Numbered from the stretch's first letter, positions 8,398 to 16,996 are shown. The stretch is DNA of 64,000 nucleotides from Algibacter pacificus (GCF_008033385.1 NZ_VOGY01000012.1:1-64000); one strand, 5' to 3'. The notes: generated by a model from the sequence alone, not told the origin. Numbers and translations are program-made.

Positions 8398-8458
8398 AAA
8401 ATCAAATAGAAGTAACTTTGCTTTGGCAAAAGCGAAAGTTGTTACTATAGTTTCTTGA
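8384..8458 (+). pseudogene. Truncated RloB-like partner gene (24 codons)
   Basis: An ATG at 8384 lies inside the last codons of the RloA-like gene (14-base overlap, typical of translationally coupled pairs). The frame begins MPPIKKSNRSNF and ends AKVVTIVS, then stops with TGA at 8456-8458. RloB-type proteins commonly start with a basic tail followed by a strand of the kind VVxIVCEGxxTE; the frame here stops exactly where CEG would follow. The stop lies at the first bases of repeat copy B (8455), so the remainder of the gene appears to have been replaced or deleted at the repeat junction. The family assignment of such a short remnant is an inference from memory of the family. Confidence 0.5.
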
Positions 8459-8548
8459 AAAAATTTATTCTCAAAAGTTTCTTCTGCAATGTTAATGGAA
8501 CACTTTTTATGCGACGACGTAGGAGGAAAGCATAATGTGTGTGGAATG
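8455..8548. repeat. 94-bp direct repeat, copy B, downstream of the RloA-like gene
   Basis: Same length and orientation as copy A (6869-6962), six mismatches. It begins exactly where the RloB-like frame ends, marking a recombination or insertion junction. Confidence 0.9.
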
Positions 8549-8587
8549 ACATCCATAGGATAATTTTAAGGATTTATTTTAACTTTA

Positions 8588-8595
8588 TATATTTG
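8588..8595 (+). promoter_or_regulatory. Candidate -7 box TATATTTG for the TPR/AraC gene
   Basis: Matches TAnnTTTG; no clear TTG is found 17-23 bases upstream, so only half of the promoter is supported. Transcription would begin near 8602. Confidence 0.3.
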
Positions 8596-8600
8596 TTTAA

Positions 8601-10403
8601 AAAAATAATAAAATTATTAACCAAAAATCCATAGCTGTACTGCCATTCGTCAATATGAGTAGTAATATTGAAAACGAATACTTCTGTGATGGATTAACAG
8701 AAGAAATAATAAATGCATTAGCAAAAATCAAACAACTTTCTGTTACTTCTCGTACATCTTCATTTTACTTTAAAAACAAAACAGTAACTGCTCAAGAAAT
8801 AAGAGAAAAATTGAATGTGGCTACCTTTATAGAAGGTAGCGTAAGAACTTCCAAGAAGAAAATGCGTATTACAGTGCAAATGATTGATACTGTAGATGAT
8901 TTTCATTTCTGGTCCGAAACATTTGATAGGATCCCAGAAAACATTTTTGAAATTCAAGATGAAATTAGTCTGTTTATTGCTGAAAAACTACGTGAACACA
9001 TTGGTCATCTTGAAATAGAAGATAAATTAGTAGCACCTATTGATGTTCCAGTAGCTATTTACAGAGAATACCTGAAAGGTAGGTATTACATCATGAAGTT
9101 AGATTATAAAAACTCTACAAAGGGTATCGACATCTTAAAAGAAGTCATACATAAATCACCCAACTTTGCAAGTCCCTATCTAGATATTAACCTTGCCTAT
9201 ATGAATATGGGAACTATGGGGCTTTTACCCGCATTTGAGGCTTACCAGAAAGCACAACCATATTTATCAAAGGCGATAGAGTTAGACCCAAAATCATCAA
9301 GATCTCAATTGAATTTAGCTTGGATAGAATGCTGGCAAAACTGGAACCTTGAGAAAGCTTACGAACATGCCCATAAGGCTTTGGAGATGCAACAAGCAGA
9401 TGATATTTATTTGACCATTTCTAATTTTTTAACAGTGGAAGGAAAATTAGATGCAGCACATAATTATCTAGATAAAGCGTTGCAGTTAGACCCTTATGCC
9501 GCTATCAACCATCATTATAAAGGATTTTTATATTACCTAAAAGAAGAGTATACTATTGCCATACCGTATTTAAAGAAGGCGTTGGATCTAGACCCAAGGT
9601 TGCCCTTTCCACCAATTTACATTGGAATAAGTTTATTAATGTCTGGCAAGCCAAATGACGCTTTAACATATTTCAATTCACTAAAGGGTATTTCTGTAAA
9701 AGACCTTAGCAAATTGGGTGGTAAAACTATGTGTTATGCTTACCTAAATGAAACAGAAAAGTGCAATGAAGGATTAAAGGAATTAGAATCCTATTTATCA
9801 ACAGAACTTGTAGATAAGGCATTTACATTTATGATATTAGTTAATGCCTTATTAGGTAATAATGAAAATGTAATTGATTTAGTAGAGCAAGCATTTAATA
9901 ACCGTTTACCATTAGTTTTGTTATTGAATCCATCACCAATTCTGAAGCCTGTAAAACATCACAAAAGGTTTAAAGCCATCATGCTTAAAGCCATTCCAGA
10001 TAATGTCAACTACAAACAAAATAAAAAGTACAAACAGGCATTACTGGATACCCACGAAATTGAAAAGTATAGTAAAGAATTAGAACAGATTATGGTAGAT
10101 TACAAACTGTATCTAAATCCAGATCTGGCATTAAAGGATTTAGCTTCTTATTTAGAGCTTCCTGCTAATTATGTATCTCAATTATTAAATCAAGGGTTTG
10201 ATAAAAATTTCTCGGAGTATGTAAACACCTTCAGAATTAAAGAGTTTAAAGAACGTGTTGTTTTAGAAGAAAATAAAGGTTTAACCATTATGGCTGTAGC
10301 TTATGATAGTGGTTTTAATTCTAAAACAGTCTTCAATACGTTTTTTAAAAAAACTGAGGGCATTACGCCCAATACTTTTCTTAAAAATACCAGCAGAAAT
10401 TAG
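8601..10403 (+). CDS. TPR protein with TolB-like N-terminus and C-terminal AraC-type DNA-binding domain
   Basis: A regulator in three parts: an N-terminal domain of the type found with adenylate cyclases (SIAVLPFVNMSS, then NEYFCDGLTEEIINALAKI, EGSVRTSKKKMRITVQMID, SETFDRIPENIFEIQDEI), a central series of TPR-like helices, and a C-terminal AraC HTH (LKDLASYLELPANYVSQLLNQ ... IMAVAYDSGFNSKTVFNTFFKK). No membrane segment is visible. The first ATG is at 8655 (582 residues), but the conserved SIAVLPFVN strand is encoded upstream of it in the same frame, which is open back to 8601 with no ATG, GTG or TTG. Either a rare start such as ATT (8613 or 8616) is used, or the original 5' end was lost, perhaps together with the nearby repeat event. 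It probably senses a ligand and regulates transcription; target unknown. Confidence 0.75.
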   Translation, partial: KNNKIINQKSIAVLPFVNMSSNIENEYFCDGLTEEIINALAKIKQLSVTSRTSSFYFKNKTVTAQEIREKLNVATFIEGSVRTSKKKMRITVQMIDTVDDFHFWSETFDRIPENIFEIQDEISLFIAEKLREHIGHLEIEDKLVAPIDVPVAIYREYLKGRYYIMKLDYKNSTKGIDILKEVIHKSPNFASPYLDINLAYMNMGTMGLLPAFEAYQKAQPYLSKAIELDPKSSRSQLNLAWIECWQNWNLEKAYEHAHKALEMQQADDIYLTISNFLTVEGKLDAAHNYLDKALQLDPYAAINHHYKGFLYYLKEEYTIAIPYLKKALDLDPRLPFPPIYIGISLLMSGKPNDALTYFNSLKGISVKDLSKLGGKTMCYAYLNETEKCNEGLKELESYLSTELVDKAFTFMILVNALLGNNENVIDLVEQAFNNRLPLVLLLNPSPILKPVKHHKRFKAIMLKAIPDNVNYKQNKKYKQALLDTHEIEKYSKELEQIMVDYKLYLNPDLALKDLASYLELPANYVSQLLNQGFDKNFSEYVNTFRIKEFKERVVLEENKGLTIMAVAYDSGFNSKTVFNTFFKKTEGITPNTFLKNTSRN

Positions 10404-10603
10404 TTCTGATTTATAAAATAGGACTTCTACACTTCTCTTTTAAAGTACTTTTGGCTCATAAAATTTTAAATAAATATAAATGTGTCAATTAATTAAAATT
10501 ATAGTTTCATGGATACTATCCTTAATGATGAGCTTGATGTAGTTAATAATCTTGAGATTATTGAATAAAAAACTAAAATTTAAAAAAAATAAAAATAACA
10601 ACT

Positions 10604-11515
10604 TTGAAAAACTTTAAAACTGTAAGCAGCGTATTGATAGTCACAGCTTTTTTTGTAGCAGCCTGTTCAAGTACAGACGAAAATTCTAGCCTTATCCAAG
10701 ATGATTTTTTAAATATCCCAGATAGTCATTTTGAAACCAAATTAATTGAACAAGGTATAGATTCAGATGGTATTATAAATCAAAAACTATTAAAAACGGA
10801 TGCTGAAGCTATAACACGCTTAGACTTGAATCTTACTTCAAACTTTGGAGAAATCAATGATTTGACAGGAATTGAGGGGTTTGTAAACTTAACATTACTG
10901 TCTGCGGCTAGGCAGGAAATTAATGATGTAAATTTAAGCTTTAATACTAAGTTAGATACTTTATTTCTCAATGGAAATCATCTTACCAATATTGACATTA
11001 GCAACAACTCAAATCTAATTTTATTGGATATTCAGTCAAATGAACTTAGTGCAATTAGTGGGCTATCAAGATTGACAAATTTGAAAAAACTAAATTTATC
11101 TTTTAATAACTTTGAAGATATTAGTATTGAAAATGAATCTCTTGAAGTATTACTGATTAGTCATAATTTATTAAAAACGATTGACACTAATGATGCTTTA
11201 AACCTAAAAAACTTACTATTAATACTTAATCAACTTACATCAGTAGACTTCAGCTCTAATGCATTGTTAGAGACTTTGGTGATTTCTGGTAACAAGCTTC
11301 AAAACATAAATCTTGAAAATAATACTAGTTTAACACATTTTTATAGTTCAAGTAATTCACTTACCAGCCTTGATATAAGCAACAATTCACAATTAATAGA
11401 TTTGAGGGTGGATAGAAATCCAAGCTTAACCTGTATTAAAATCCTGGAGAATCAAGAAATATCTACAGTGTCTTTATCGGATTATCAAGAATTGAATGCA
11501 AGTTGTGATTTGTAA
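10604..11515 (+). CDS. Leucine-rich-repeat lipoprotein
   Basis: A 303-residue lipoprotein starting from TTG at 10604; no ATG precedes the signal peptide (VSSVLIVTAFFVAAC, Cys near residue 21, followed by SSTDENSS). After a common flavobacterial prelude (IPDSHFETKLIEQGIDSDG) it consists of about nine leucine-rich repeats of the kind LDLNxxNLTxI, e.g. LFLNGNHLTNIDISNNSNL, LVISGNKLQNINLENNTSL. A capping segment with two Cys (SLTCIKILEN ... ASCDL) closes the solenoid. LRR surface proteins bind other proteins or polysaccharides; the partner here is unknown. It stands alone between the TPR/AraC regulator and an epoxide hydrolase-like gene. Confidence 0.82.
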   Translation: MKNFKTVSSVLIVTAFFVAACSSTDENSSLIQDDFLNIPDSHFETKLIEQGIDSDGIINQKLLKTDAEAITRLDLNLTSNFGEINDLTGIEGFVNLTLLSAARQEINDVNLSFNTKLDTLFLNGNHLTNIDISNNSNLILLDIQSNELSAISGLSRLTNLKKLNLSFNNFEDISIENESLEVLLISHNLLKTIDTNDALNLKNLLLILNQLTSVDFSSNALLETLVISGNKLQNINLENNTSLTHFYSSSNSLTSLDISNNSQLIDLRVDRNPSLTCIKILENQEISTVSLSDYQELNASCDL

Positions 11516-11658
11516 AGGTGGTGGTTGTTGTATCATATTAAAACCTTTTGAAATTATAAACCACTCTTTTTATTTATTTAACTTTTTGTTCGGATTTAAA
11601 AGTTCGAACCAGTTCAACAGTTGCAAGCAATATCTTTAATCAAATTAAATTTTTAAAA

Positions 11659-12621
11659 ATGACAAACATAACTAATACTAGATTTAATCCATCCGATTTT
11701 CCAAAGCATAAAATGATTTCAGTTAATAGTATAGAGCTAGAAGTTTTTGAAGCAGGTAAACAAAATGCGAAAAAACCTATTGTACTCTGTCATGGTTTTC
11801 CTGAACATGCGTTTTCATGGCGTTATCAGATACCTGCTCTAGTGGAAGCTGGCTACCATGTCATTGTGCCAAATCAAAGAGGTTATGGTAACTCATCTTG
11901 TCCGACTGAAGTAACCGACTATGACATTCAACATTTAACAGGAGATCTTATAGCACTTCTAGATTATTACGGATACGAAAACGCTACCTTTATGGGTCAT
12001 GACTGGGGAGCAAATGTGGTATGGAGATTGGCTCAATTGTATCCTAAACGAGTAAATAAAATAATAAACTTGGCTTTGCCTTATCAAGAACGTGGTGAAA
12101 AACCTTGGATTGAATTCATGGAAGAAATATTTGGTGGAGATTTCTATTTTGTACACTTCAATCGAAAGCCAGGAGTTGCAGACACTATATTGGAAGAAAA
12201 TACAGCTCAGTTTCTTCGTAATATATTCCGTAAAAACATAACGCCCACAGTACCTGAACCAGGAATGTTAATGATAAATCTTGCAAGAGCAGAAAAATCA
12301 AAGGGCGACCCCATAATGAGCGAAAGCGAACTTGCTATTTTCATCTCCGCTTTCAATAAATCAGGTTTTACAGGAAGTATAAACTGGTACAGAAACCTTG
12401 ATCGAAACTGGCATTTATTAGCAGGTGTAAACCCAATAATTCAACAAGACACATTAATGATTTATGGTGAGCGAGATATAATTCCAAAGTTTGAAAGATT
12501 GAGTGAATTTGTGCCTAATGTGGAAGTGGCCAGTTTGGATTGCGGCCATTGTATTCAGCAAGAGCTGCCAGAAGAAACAAACCAAATGATTTTGAAATGG
12601 TTAGAGCGTAAAAATGGCTAA
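11659..12621 (+). CDS. Alpha/beta hydrolase, epoxide hydrolase-like
   Basis: 320 residues with the epoxide-hydrolase version of the alpha/beta fold: oxyanion motif HGFPEHAFSWRYQIPAL, nucleophile elbow GHDWGANVVW (Asp nucleophile instead of Ser), acid in YGERDIIP, and catalytic His in CGHCIQQELPEE. Asp nucleophile plus HGFPE is typical of soluble epoxide hydrolases and haloalkane dehalogenases; the EH-type HGFPE and HDWG context favours epoxide hydrolase, which adds water to epoxides to give diols. Cytoplasmic, no signal peptide. Monocistronic, in an accessory stretch rich in hydrolases and dehydrogenases. The real substrate is not evident. Confidence 0.85.
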   Translation: MTNITNTRFNPSDFPKHKMISVNSIELEVFEAGKQNAKKPIVLCHGFPEHAFSWRYQIPALVEAGYHVIVPNQRGYGNSSCPTEVTDYDIQHLTGDLIALLDYYGYENATFMGHDWGANVVWRLAQLYPKRVNKIINLALPYQERGEKPWIEFMEEIFGGDFYFVHFNRKPGVADTILEENTAQFLRNIFRKNITPTVPEPGMLMINLARAEKSKGDPIMSESELAIFISAFNKSGFTGSINWYRNLDRNWHLLAGVNPIIQQDTLMIYGERDIIPKFERLSEFVPNVEVASLDCGHCIQQELPEETNQMILKWLERKNG

Positions 12622-12783
12622 AAAGGAAGCGGAAAACAATTCAAATAGCATAAAAGGCATAGAATAATGTGTGAAATTAATAACGGTTCAGGTAGAAACT
12701 TGAGTCGTTTTTGTATTCAACAAGTGTATTCATACATAAATAAGTTCTAATTTCTAAACACGAACTTTTAATTCCTATGTAAT

Positions 12784-12797
12784 CAACAACTTTGTTG
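12784..12797. promoter_or_regulatory. Palindrome CAACAA-CT-TTGTTG before the dehydrogenase gene
   Basis: Perfect 6-2-6 inverted repeat ending 14 bases before the start codon at 12812, containing a CAACTTTG sequence similar to a -7 box. A regulator site is possible; no adjacent regulator gene exists. Confidence 0.3.
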
Positions 12798-12811
12798 CAA
12801 ATAATTAAGTT

Positions 12812-13774
12812 ATGAAATCAGCTATTTATAAAAAATATGGGACTCCAGAAGTCATTCAAATTATAGAAAAGGAGAAGCCTACACCAAAGCCTAATGAACT
12901 TTTAGTGAGAATTAAAGCGTCATCTGTTACACGTGCAGATACAATGATGAGACAAGGAAAGCCAAAGTTTGGTAGATTGTTTTTAGGCATATTTAAGCCC
13001 AAGAATACATCTTTAGGTACTGGGTTTTCGGGAATTGTAGAATCAGTAGGGGAAGAGGTCACTAAATTTAAAATTAGTGATGAAATTTTTGGCGAGGTTT
13101 TGTTTACTGATGGAACTAATTCAGAATATGTATGTGTTCCTGAAGACGGAGTTATTGCAATTAAGCCAAAAACTATTTCACATCAAGAAGCTGCCCCAAT
13201 CTGTGATGGGTTTTTAACATCATACAGTTTTTTAAGAGATGTTGGCCATTTAAAAGAAGGACAGCACATCCTTATAAATGGTGCATCAGGTAGTCTGGGG
13301 TTAGCAGCCGTTCAATTATCAAAATTAATGGGCGCTAAAGTAACAGGAGTTTGTAGTGCGTCAAATTTAAATTTAGTAAAATCATTAGGTGCTGATATTG
13401 TAGTAGACTACAAAAAGAGTGATTTTTCAAAAGCAGGGGATTATTATGATGTTATTTATGATGCCGTTGGTAAAACGTCTTATAAAAATTGCAAAAAAGT
13501 ACTTTATTATAATGGCATTTTTATGTCGCCAGTGTTAACCGTCAACATATTATGGCGTTCCATTATATCTACCAAAAAAGTAAAATTTTCTGCAACGGGA
13601 ATGAGAAAATCTAAAGATTTAAAAAAGTTATTAAGCGAATTAGTTGCGTTTTTTAAAGAAGGGAAATTAAATACTGTTATCAAAAGAACCTATAGTTTAG
13701 ATAACATTATAGAAGCGCATAAGCACCTCGACAGCGGACATAAAATAGGAAACATTGTAATTACCAATCATTAA
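12812..13774 (+). CDS. Medium-chain NAD(P)-dependent alcohol dehydrogenase/quinone oxidoreductase-like
   Basis: A 320-residue MDR-superfamily oxidoreductase. The GroES-like N-terminal part runs from KYGTPEVIQIIEKEKPTPKPNELLVRIKASSV to GTGFSGIVESVGEEVTKFKISDEIFGEV. The Rossmann half has the nucleotide loop NGASGSLGLAAVQLSKLMGAKVTGV. The catalytic-zinc Cys and His ligands of classical alcohol dehydrogenases are not apparent, so it belongs with the zinc-free quinone oxidoreductase/enone reductase branch using NADPH. It reduces an activated carbonyl or quinone in the cytoplasm; substrate unknown. A second, 5'-incomplete homologue lies at 17877-18809. Confidence 0.85.
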   Translation: MKSAIYKKYGTPEVIQIIEKEKPTPKPNELLVRIKASSVTRADTMMRQGKPKFGRLFLGIFKPKNTSLGTGFSGIVESVGEEVTKFKISDEIFGEVLFTDGTNSEYVCVPEDGVIAIKPKTISHQEAAPICDGFLTSYSFLRDVGHLKEGQHILINGASGSLGLAAVQLSKLMGAKVTGVCSASNLNLVKSLGADIVVDYKKSDFSKAGDYYDVIYDAVGKTSYKNCKKVLYYNGIFMSPVLTVNILWRSIISTKKVKFSATGMRKSKDLKKLLSELVAFFKEGKLNTVIKRTYSLDNIIEAHKHLDSGHKIGNIVITNH

Positions 13775-13798
13775 TCATTAATCAAAAAACGAACACTT

Positions 13799-14416
13799 AT
13801 GACATCAATTAAAATGAAAACAATCAAAAAACAAATCTTATTAAAAATGGCTTGTGTAGCCTTCGCATTAGTATCAAGTACAATACATGCACAAAACACA
13901 AACTCTAAAACCACCACACAAAGAGATGGCTTTATCTTCGAATTTGTAGTAGGTGGAGGCATTATCGGTCTAGAAGATAGTACAGGTCTTCAAACCTTCG
14001 ACAAATCTCAGGGTACATTTGTTTTTCCAGATTTAAAGTTGGGTTATATGTTAAACGAAAGACTTGCTATTACTGCCTCATTACCTGGAAACATTTACGA
14101 ATTTCAAGATAATGACAGGCATTTTGGAGCATTTATCCCATCTGTACAGTATTGGGTAAAAGATCGTTGGTGGATTCATGCTGGAATTGGTTTAGCCATA
14201 GACTCACCTGCACTATATGATATTAAAGACAATGTAAATGACGATTGGAATTTTGGTGCCGCTGTTATGGCAAGCACAGGTTATGAGATTTACAAAAAGA
14301 AAAATTTCGCGCTCAATATTCAGTCTAAATTGGTGCTTGGTAGTGTGTCTTTAGATGGAGGTGCGGATAGAGATGCCATAATCTTTAATGTAGGATTAGG
14401 GTTCAGCTGGTTTTAA
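13799..14416 (+). CDS. Predicted outer-membrane beta-barrel protein
   Basis: 205 residues with a signal peptide (hydrophobic core MACVAFALVSSTIHAQ). An ATG at 13814 (MKTIKKQILL) may be the real start; both fit. The mature part alternates hydrophobic and polar residues in beta strands and ends in Phe (NVGLGFSWF), as outer-membrane barrels do. I do not recognise a named family. It begins 24 bases after the dehydrogenase gene and is followed by another barrel-like gene that is interrupted by a stop codon. Confidence 0.6.
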   Translation: MTSIKMKTIKKQILLKMACVAFALVSSTIHAQNTNSKTTTQRDGFIFEFVVGGGIIGLEDSTGLQTFDKSQGTFVFPDLKLGYMLNERLAITASLPGNIYEFQDNDRHFGAFIPSVQYWVKDRWWIHAGIGLAIDSPALYDIKDNVNDDWNFGAAVMASTGYEIYKKKNFALNIQSKLVLGSVSLDGGADRDAIIFNVGLGFSWF

Positions 14417-14468
14417 TGTTTAATTTGACTTAAACACGTATAGAAAACTAATTTTTAATTAAAACATT

Positions 14469-15041
14469 ATGAAACGTACAATAATAATAATATTAGCACT
14501 AATTATCTTTTCCACGACGATTGGTGTTGCTCAAACAACAAGTGTAGAAAAATCAACATTCGGATTACAAACTGGAGTTTTAGGAATCTGGGCATATAAT
14601 GAAACAAAATTATCAAATACCATAGCACTGAGAACTGAACTTGGTTTTGATTTTGGTATTTGGGAAACTACTTATTATGATGATTATGATTCTCCATTTT
14701 TGCTAACACCAGTAATAGTTTTGTAGCCAAGATTCTATTACAATCTCAAAAAACGCTCAGAGATCTCAAAACCAATTGAAGGAAATAGTGGCAATTTTAT
14801 TGCTTTAAAAATGGGCTATCATCCAGAATTGGCTCTGTTCAATACTGACGATGCTCCTGAGGTGAGTGATTTTTCTATTATACCTACTTGGGGAATTAGA
14901 AGAAATTTAGGCAAGCACTTTAATTATGAAGCAGGTCTTGGTGCCGGATTTAGCTACACATTTGCTAAACGTGCTGGTTATTTAAAGAACAAAAGTGAAC
15001 TGGAATTAAATATGCACTTGCGAATAGGGTATAGATTTTAA
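14469..15041 (+). pseudogene. Outer-membrane protein gene broken by one in-frame TAG
   Basis: The frame runs from ATG 14469 (signal peptide MKRTIIIILALIIFSTTIGVAQ) to the stop at 15039-15041, with a single TAG at 14724-14726. Reading through gives one 190-codon protein that stays in frame and keeps its character: a barrel-like body, then IIPTWGIRRNLGKHFNYEAGLG and a terminal LNMHLRIGYRF, the usual aromatic end of flavobacterial outer-membrane barrels. At the stop the expected residue is probably Glu (GAG to TAG), with PRFYYNLKKRSE following directly. So this is a recent nonsense mutation, a sequencing error, or less likely readthrough. No frameshift is seen. Function unknown. Confidence 0.7.
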
Positions 15042-15054
15042 TAAAAAATAATTT

Positions 15055-15741
15055 ATGATTGAAAATATGGAACAGAAAAATTTAATTAAGACAGCTAGAA
15101 TTACTGGCTTATGGTATTTAATGATGGCTATTACAGGAATTTTAGGGTTTATGGTCTTTCATTCTCAAATATTTGTGTCTGGTAATCCAGAACAAACGCT
15201 AACAAATCTTGTAGAATTGGAATCTACAGCAAGAATTAGATTGTTATTAGAATTTGGTATAGTAATTTCTCAGGCTCTTACCGCAGTTTGGTTTTTCAAA
15301 TTATTTAAAGATAATTATGAATGGGAAGCTTGGACTTTAGGTATATGGGGTATGGTAAATGCGTTAGTTATTTTGATAAGTGCAATTTCAATTGCCTCAG
15401 TAATAGGTTTAGCAAATTCTGACATAGGTACTATGAAAGACAAAGTTTTACTAATTCAAGTTTTTCAAAGTATTATTTCAAATGCTTGGGGTATTGGTGG
15501 ACTATTTTTCGGGCTATGGCTATTTCCAATGGGATACATAGTTATCAAATCTAATAGGTTGCCTGTCTGGTTAGGAAGAATAATTATTTTAGGTGGTATA
15601 GGCTATCTAATGTCTACAGTTATACACCACGCAGGAATTGATTTTAGCTTCAATACATATCTTACATTACCTGCAACAATTGGTGAATTTTGGATGATAG
15701 GGTATTTACTAATTTTTGGCATAAGACCTAGCTATAAGTAA
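15055..15741 (+). CDS. DUF4386 family membrane protein
   Basis: 228 residues with six predicted transmembrane segments (for example LWYLMMAITGILGFMVF, the stretch around TLGIWGMVNALVILISAISI, and WGIGGLFFGLWLFPMGYIVI) and the DUF4386 hallmarks: an early TARITGLWYLxxxITG and a late WGIGGLFFGLWLFPxG. A second ATG at 15067 (MEQKNL) could be the start. The family is widespread in bacteria but uncharacterised. It follows the broken outer-membrane gene by 13 bases. Integral inner-membrane location is likely; no enzymatic motif is visible. Confidence 0.8.
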   Translation: MIENMEQKNLIKTARITGLWYLMMAITGILGFMVFHSQIFVSGNPEQTLTNLVELESTARIRLLLEFGIVISQALTAVWFFKLFKDNYEWEAWTLGIWGMVNALVILISAISIASVIGLANSDIGTMKDKVLLIQVFQSIISNAWGIGGLFFGLWLFPMGYIVIKSNRLPVWLGRIIILGGIGYLMSTVIHHAGIDFSFNTYLTLPATIGEFWMIGYLLIFGIRPSYK

Positions 15742-15801
15742 AATTAAATTCAAACGAAACACAACAGTGGCTAAAAGTAATGGCACCATTCTCTCCTACT
15801 T

Positions 15802-15825
15802 CTGAAAATCTGTGAGGATTTTCAG
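15802..15825. terminator. Hairpin CTGAAAATC-N6-GATTTTCAG after the DUF4386 gene
   Basis: Perfect 9-bp arms (15802-15810 and 15817-15825) followed by TTTGGTTTAT rather than a clean T-run. A weak terminator or transcript-stabilising hairpin. Confidence 0.45.
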
Positions 15826-15934
15826 TTTGGTTTATACTTACAACGTTAAGTGCTTATTCACGAAACTACTCATAGCCGAGATCTTTGTGGGTAATGAGAA
15901 AAATTGAACTTACTTGAATAAAATTAAACAAAAA

Positions 15935-16996
15935 ATGAAAAACAAAACTTTTGAAATTGCAAAAAAGCAAAGTAAACTGTTGGAATATGATTTGTCCCAG
16001 AACCCTAATAAATACCGAGTATTAACGGGAGATAGACCTACAGGTAATCTACATCTTGGTCACTATTTTGGTTCAATTGTAAACCGATTAAAGTTACAAC
16101 GTTTAGGAATAGAAACTTATATTTTAATTGCTGATTATCAGGTTTTAACCGATAGAGCTATTTTTAATGATATTTCTAATTATGTCTATGAATTGACCTT
16201 AGACTATTTAGCTTGTGGGTTAAACCCTGAAAATTATAAAACACACATTTTTGCACATAGTCATATTCCTGAACTAAATCAACTCACTATTCCTTTTCTA
16301 ACACTGGTATCTAGTTCAGAATTAAACAAAAATCCTACGGTTAAAGAAGAAATTACTGCTTCAGGCATGAATACTATTAATGCAGGTATGTATATCTATC
16401 CAGTCCACCAGGCAGCTGACATTTTGTTTTGCAAAAGTAATGTTGTTCCTGTGGGAAAAGACCAATTACCACATATAGAATTAACTCGAAAAATTGCAAA
16501 ACGATTTAATACGAAATTCAATCGTAATATTTTTCCAGAGCCTGTTGCTCTTTTTACCAATACACCAGTTATTCTTGGATTAGATGGTGTTCAAAAAATG
16601 AGTAAAAGCCGAAATAATTCAATTATGATTAAGGCAACAAATGACGAAACTGTTAAACTAATAAAATCTGCCAAGACGGATTCAAACCGCCACATATCTT
16701 ATGACCCTAAAAACAGACCGGAAGTTTCAAATTTAATAACATTGGCTTCCCTATGTTTAAACCAAAACCCTAACGAACTAGCAAACGAAATTGGCGACCA
16801 AGGATCAGGTAAGCTTAAGCAGATAACAGCTGAAGCTATAAACACATATTTTGAACCGATTAGAAAAAAAAGAAAAGAGTTAGAAAAAAATAAGGACTAT
16901 GTTAGAGATATTTTGCATAAAGGTATAAGTAAGGCAAGACAGACAGCAATTACAACGCTTAGCGAAGTCACAGAAGCAATGAATATGAAAATATAA
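15935..16996 (+). CDS. trpS: Tryptophanyl-tRNA synthetase, probably an accessory copy
   Basis: About 353 residues from the ATG at 15935; an in-frame TTG at 15914 is less likely. It is a class I synthetase: TGDRPTGNLHLGHYFGS carries the HIGH motif as HLGH, and KMSKSRNN is the KMSKS loop. The central YPVHQAADILFCKSNVVPVGKDQLPHIELTRKIA is the tryptophan-site region typical of TrpRS. It charges tRNA(Trp) with tryptophan. Length matches bacterial TrpRS (about 330-350) with an N-terminal extension. It lies among unrelated accessory genes, not near housekeeping genes, which suggests an additional copy; accessory TrpRS enzymes in other bacteria give resistance to TrpRS-directed inhibitors such as indolmycin. 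Whether a second trpS exists elsewhere cannot be seen from this window. Confidence 0.87.
   Translation: MKNKTFEIAKKQSKLLEYDLSQNPNKYRVLTGDRPTGNLHLGHYFGSIVNRLKLQRLGIETYILIADYQVLTDRAIFNDISNYVYELTLDYLACGLNPENYKTHIFAHSHIPELNQLTIPFLTLVSSSELNKNPTVKEEITASGMNTINAGMYIYPVHQAADILFCKSNVVPVGKDQLPHIELTRKIAKRFNTKFNRNIFPEPVALFTNTPVILGLDGVQKMSKSRNNSIMIKATNDETVKLIKSAKTDSNRHISYDPKNRPEVSNLITLASLCLNQNPNELANEIGDQGSGKLKQITAEAINTYFEPIRKKRKELEKNKDYVRDILHKGISKARQTAITTLSEVTEAMNMKI

Noticed and set aside
10509-10568. 19-codon frame before the LRR lipoprotein gene
   Set aside because: Too short and acidic, no start context; could be chance in AT-rich DNA.
15760-15889. attC-like site after the DUF4386 gene (CACAACAGTGGCTA ... 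GTTAAG ... TAGCC ... TTGTG)
   Set aside because: Weak pairing and the other gene borders of the accessory stretch lack similar sites, so a cassette array is not supported.
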